64,000 bases of DNA from assembly GCA_033026295.1 (NCBI GenBank), contig CM065178.1:23389781-23453780 (forward strand). The letters are read 5' to 3'. The stretch is from Channa striata (lineage: Eukaryota > Chordata > Actinopteri > Anabantiformes > Channidae). The translations under genes and the position numbers were made by a program. Within the stretch, counting starts at the first letter, position 1. Every line of letters begins with the position of its first letter. The notes under the pieces were generated by a model. That model searched no databases. It saw only the letters and a program-made list of their open reading frames with translations, and was not told where the DNA came from. Shown here piece after piece: positions 58,971 to 64,000 of the stretch.

Positions 58971-61814
58971 ACATTTACATGTGTAATAAACCTTTTGAAC
59001 ATGCACCTCTGCAGAATATATACCTTATTTACACAACAGGGACAAAAACAAAGATCTAAAAATAAAGTTTTGTGAATTCTCATAATGATGACGGGAACTC
59101 ACTGTGGGAATTCAAATGTCAGGCCCAAATATATTTTCGTGTATGTGAGGTCTGAGGGTTCTCACAAGAGGAAAGTGACATTAATCAGATCAGCTTAGCG
59201 CTTCAGAACCACGGCGTTAACACCAGACAGAGGAAACTAAAAAGGCTTTAAGAGATTAGCTGATGGGTCGAGCAGCTCGGTTTTGTAACGTGTGTTCAGA
59301 CGCGACAGTTTGTGTTAGGTGGACATGAACTCAGGTTCCCAGGAAAGCTGTCTCTCAACGGATTTTACTGCGTTTTTTCCAAATACATGTTCTTGTGAAT
59401 GTTCTTACATAGAGATCATGGCTTTGGTAACATAGTCATAAGGGTTTTGACAAAAGAGGTGGAAGATTTCTGCATTAAATAAAAAATAATAAAAGATAAA
59501 AAAAAATGTGAAGGGAGTCGTATAAAAAAAAGGTGTCCAGCAGACCACATCACTAGCAGGTGCCACTGGCTTTTTCAACATGATGCTGAAAATTATCATG
59601 ATGTCACACACCACAAAGATCCAGACTTTCCCAAGAAACTCTGCTCTCCTCCTAAAATGATTATGGAGGAATTGTTTCATAAATTTAGCACAGGACAAAA
59701 GACAAGAAATCTGGCAGCAGAAAATTAACCTCAGACAGTATTTTGGTTCCAACTTATCACATGCGAACAATTTCTTGAACTGTTTCAGACATTTTCTCAC
59801 TCTTCAGTGTCTGATTTATAACCTGTCCATCACAGCTGCCTTGTGGCGCTGTTTAACTGCTGGACTCTGTGCTGTCCGTTACATGCGCGGTGCAGAGGAC
59901 AGATGTAAACAGGCTGCAAGACTCTTTGTGTATTCAAGAACACACACACAGAAAGTTGTGAATGGGTCTATTGAGTGAGCTGCCATTAGTCCCCCTGCTT
60001 GGAGCAACCACCATCCATCTTCTCGTAGGAGGCAGCTCAATAATGGAGCTTTTGCAAAACAAAGTTTGCACATGCAACAAATATCGGAAACGACCGAATA
60101 TTTGTTGATGGTCCCGTTAGATCGACACCACCCTCACTGACTTCTTGCACTATTACCAGATCACGGCAGATCCGATCCAATAATGGGCTGAACTAGAACA
60201 AAGAGGCTGAGCCCGGCCAATCACATTCCCTCCCCACACAACATCAGACACCCCAGCTACAACGGCAGCCAATCAGACGGAGCTGTGCTGGTAGAGGAAA
60301 CAACCGTGGGAGATGGAAAAAAGAGAGAGGAAAACTGATGAATGCATTAAAAACAGAGTGAGGTAACCATGGCAACCAGAGGAGAGAAGAGAGAGAGAGA
60401 CACAAAAATGCCTATAGCCTCAGTTTGGGGGGGGTGGGGGGGGGGGGTTTCACCCATAAATACAAACCACATTATTTATTCAGCAGTAAGGAGCCTGTGT
60501 TCATGTCAACCTCAACGCACGCGTCTTATTTTCAGAAGCACAAACTACCACATTCTGTTTATTACTTATTCGTACTGAACAAAACTTTTCTTATGATAAT
60601 AAATACATGTTTTATTTACCTATAAACTTTGCCCAAATCCTGTAATTAAAATTAAAAAATCTCAAAAAACCTAAAGGAAGAATTAGAGTTGATGTTGCAT
60701 TGGCCTGAATTATTAAAACCCATCGGTATCTGTATTGGTGATACTCGCCCTGTATTCACGTCTTGCAGCACACCACTGCTCAAGAGTCTACACAGGAATA
60801 ATTTGTAGTATTAAAAGGTTTTTAAAAATATTCTTGGTAAACATGACAACTTTGTTATGAGCTCGATCGTAGCCTCTTAGCACAGCAGATTAACGTGGAA
60901 TCGGAAGTTTTAGAACACAAGGGCAGGATCCTAATCCTGCTTCCACCCGGCTGATTCTGTTCAAACAGAACAGACTCCCGGGGAAGAAGAGGAGCAAAGA
61001 GAGAAATAAAAGCAGGGATTTCTCTCCATGCCGATACTCAAATAACCTGGGATTTATTAAGGGTTACCATGAAAAACCAATTAGCTTTGATTTCTGTCCA
61101 CAAACACAACTTGGCTGTGTGTGCAGTGGCTTCAGAGAACAGGGAGGGAGGCCGACCTATTTATGACACACAGAGGAAGAGGAACAACAAAGGATGTCCT
61201 CTCTCTTATATCATCAGGGGCTGTGCTTCCAGGAATAAGTCGGAGCCTGAGGGGGGGTGGAGGCAGACCCCGACCGACGACCCGGACAGTCTGAGAGTTA
61301 CTGAACGCAACTGTTTGCAATGAAAGCGTTTTTGTGTGGAAGCTGTGAAAGCTGACGAATTCCAAAGTCCAACAGTAAGACCAAGTTTTTATTGGTCCAC
61401 AGAGGAAAGGATCACGATAGATTTGTGTCCGATTTCCACCGTCCCTCTTTTTAAATGTGACTTCTTTGTCATGTGGGAGAATGAGCCAACCTTGGCCCCG
61501 ATGAGCCAGGACCTTTTCTAACTAGGATGTGCCTTAACATTTGGGTTCAAACTCACCTAAAATTCAAATTCTGCTTAAACACTGAAACACAAAGGGTGTT
61601 TACATGGACTTAAGGAATTGAAATCTGATTTCTATCAGAGAACGCCGAGTGATCGAATGCTTCATTTTTCAGTTGGAAAATTTGAAAAGTGTCTTGAAAC
61701 TGTTGGGTCCTTCCAAACTGATTAGTTTGATTCTCAGCTGGTGAAAAGAAACATCCTTTTTTTTATTTGTCACTGATATTATCTCCAGTGGCCCCCCTGT
61801 AGCTGTGACTGTTG

Positions 61815-61815
<1 letters not shown>

Positions 61816-61846
<31 letters not shown>
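61816..61846. repeat. TG microsatellite
   Basis: Fifteen TG units. Confidence 0.95.
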
Positions 61847-61847
<1 letters not shown>

Positions 61848-62544
61848 ACAGACTGAAAGAGGTTTTGTTTGTCACACACTTTCACCATCTCACAGCAGCG
61901 GAAGAGCCAAAGAGGAGGAACGATGACAGCGATTCGTTTGGACATTTTCTCCGAAATTTTGAGTCGTCTCACATCACTGCGTCGCTGCCTACAGCTCAAC
62001 AAGTCAATCTGTTAAGCAGTGACCGTTTGTCTCACCAGGAGGACGCAATATGTCAAAAATCTACAAGGACAGGACAATAGGAAAGAAGCCCTGTGTTCTG
62101 GAGGGAAATGTCCAATAAAAGAGCTCTATTTGTCTAAACAGTTTGTGCTACAGCGTCCTCAGAAAACCTGAGGTATTTATAATATAACAGCTTTTTTTTC
62201 GTGTCAGCTCAGAGACTAAAATGAGGTTAGTTAGTTTCAGGTTGTCAGGAACGTCACATCTGTCTTCATACATACGACAGATTCTGCTATGGGCTTTTCT
62301 GTTGTTCTGGGTTTTAGTTGGAGCAGGTGTTGGTCCATATGAAACTAGTCCCATGTTATATAGGACTAATAATTTTGTTTACTCGTCTTCATGAACTCAA
62401 AACATCTGTCAAACTAAATGGCACATGACCTACACTCTGTACGGCCACCGAACGCCTCCACAAACCCAGAGCGCTGTCCCCTTTGTCAACAGGTTCCACA
62501 CCTCATCTCGTGTTGTTTTTGACTGCACGCCTTTTTGAGCTTTC

Positions 62545-62615
62545 AGTCATCCGTAACGCTCTTTGAATTGCATTACTTGTGCGAAGGTGCTATCTAAATA
62601 ACATTTTGATTGACA
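62545..62615 (+). repeat. LINE 3'-tail-like repeat
   Basis: CTCTTTGAATTGCATTACTT followed by GGTGCTATCTAAATAACATT resembles the GCTATATAAATAAA 3' tail of fish LINEs. Confidence 0.45.
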
Positions 62616-64000
62616 ACAGCTGCCGTGTCTGGGCCGATACAACATCATCGCTGCAGCTGCATACGGTTTAGTAGAATAGGGGCTTCTTTAAAATGTGCTA
62701 TATGAAGTATTTTAATGCCAATAAATGATGACAATGATGTTGAGTTATTAGTGAAATTACACAATTGATTGCCAACCTCTTATCCCCGCGCTGGTGGGGA
62801 ATATATAGATTGATGGATGACACAAAATAAGAGGAGGAACAATTTCCTCCAGAGAAAAATATTAATAGGGTTCTGTTAATTTATGTATTACTTTGAAAAT
62901 GTTTCTTATGGTAAAATCAGTCTCACAGAACAAGTGGCTTTTGTTCGGACAGTCAAACATAAATGAAACTGATAGTATCTTTGGTAATGACAGAAAATGT
63001 CACCTAAACTAGGATATTGCCAGTTCATGCACGTACAAAGTCAAGCCCTCGAACTGCCCGAGGCTTCTCAGGGAGCTAAAGTTGAACACATGACCTTGAT
63101 CCGAGCTTCCCTGCAGACTTAGTGACAGTTTCACTCCTCGCCTGTTTCTCTGTCTGGAGAGCTTAGAGACCGTTACATAACAGCGGTCCAGCATGGCGCT
63201 ACTACTGACACACAGGTATTAGAGTGTTAATAGACATCCAGTCACGCCAAGACGCATGCGACAGACAGGAAGTTACAACAGATGAGCTGAATTTCCACTA
63301 GGAATAAAGCGGTGTCGTCTGCATACGTGATAAGATCTGCAGTAACAGAAAGTAATTACTGATAAGTCTGTATGTTGGAATTATGACTTTACTATGACTA
63401 GATACTACAACTACTCATAAAATTGTCTTTTAAATAATTAGAAGGGGTAAATTTCAAAAAGTATTTTTCTGCCAAAATAATTTCAAGAGTTGATAGCAGT
63501 ACAAATACAAAAATATTTATGCCTGTTTGGATAGAAATCTCCTGCGTCATTAATGCATTTTCACAGTGCAGTTTGGAAAAGTTTGATATTGGAGAAATGC
63601 TTTAGACTTTAGGAGAGTATATGATCCTTCTGTGTGCTAAAAATACCAATATTTTTCCTGTATCTAGACTGATTAACGGGACGAGATAACAGGTGTCCGG
63701 AAAATTCAACTCCCATATTTCCCAGTGTGACATTTCACGCTGTGCTTTTCCAGCATCACACCACTTCTAGTTCTAAGTTGAACTTTGGCGTCCTGCTGTA
63801 ACGTCATGCGCATAAAGAAAAACGCTGTCAGGCTAATATCTTGTTTCTGCTCCTTTTCGGTCTCGTATCGCGCTAACTCCATCCTCGATTTTCTTTGGTT
63901 CAGATCCAAGCATCGACTCTGGATCCATCAGGCCTTCCACTCCCCCCCCCTTCTTCCATCCACTGCAGTGTAATATGTCTTTCCTTTAGACACACCACCC

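Larger units (their letters stand above)
56441..64000. other. upstream region of rusc2
   Basis: No further coding exon was recognised. A G-rich run at 60427-60447, CA arrays and short repeats are present. Non-coding first exons of rusc2 may lie here. Confidence 0.4.

Noticed and set aside
59405..59800. 131-codon open frame on the - strand
   Set aside because: Hydrophobic and Phe-rich at the C-terminal half, with an AT-rich origin. No family match, so not supported as a gene.

Overview
The window looks like genomic DNA of a ray-finned (teleost) fish. The genes are vertebrate and split by GT-AG introns. The spaces between them hold CA/TG microsatellites, tRNA-derived SINE pieces, L2-like LINE remnants and other short repeats of types I recognise as common in teleosts. 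No bacterial operon, rRNA, intact tRNA gene or CRISPR array is visible. All calls come from reading the sequence and from remembered family features; no search was run.

Three protein-coding genes can be supported. Two CC-chemokine genes lie in tandem on the + strand at about 24.0-25.1 kb and 30.0-32.6 kb. Both belong to the CCL19/CCL21 (DCCL) group. The first has four cysteines. The second has six and a separate fourth coding exon. Each has a TATA box with an interferon-response-like GAAA/GTG element 13-15 bases upstream. The third gene is rusc2, on the - strand from 56,258 to 40,538: RUN and SH3 domain protein 2 in twelve coding exons, with every splice phase consistent. Its first coding exon carries a one-base frameshift, either a real lesion or a sequence error. 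Human CCL19, CCL21 and RUSC2 also lie near each other on 9p13, so the linkage looks ancient.

Layout. 1-11 kb: AT-rich DNA with no recognisable gene, one small terminal-inverted-repeat transposon (9.6-9.95 kb) and some possible conserved non-coding sequence. 11.0-12.35 kb: a GC- and CpG-richer stretch resembling a TATA-less promoter, with splice donors facing away from each other on the two strands. 12.8-23.5 kb: a repeat-rich zone with LINE reverse-transcriptase fragments, SINE pieces, many copies of one dispersed repeat and a long fold-back element. 23.9-32.6 kb: the chemokine pair. 33.5-34.6 kb: a 1.1-kb GAGT array with local 60-base periodicity. 34.6-40.5 kb: non-coding DNA, probably including the rusc2 3' UTR. 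40.5-56.4 kb: rusc2. 56.4-64 kb: probably rusc2 upstream sequence with microsatellites and repeats.

The chemokines are predicted secreted guidance cues for leukocytes. RUSC2 is a cytosolic adaptor for Rab and kinesin-dependent vesicle traffic. Nothing suggests that they work in one pathway; they are neighbours by synteny.
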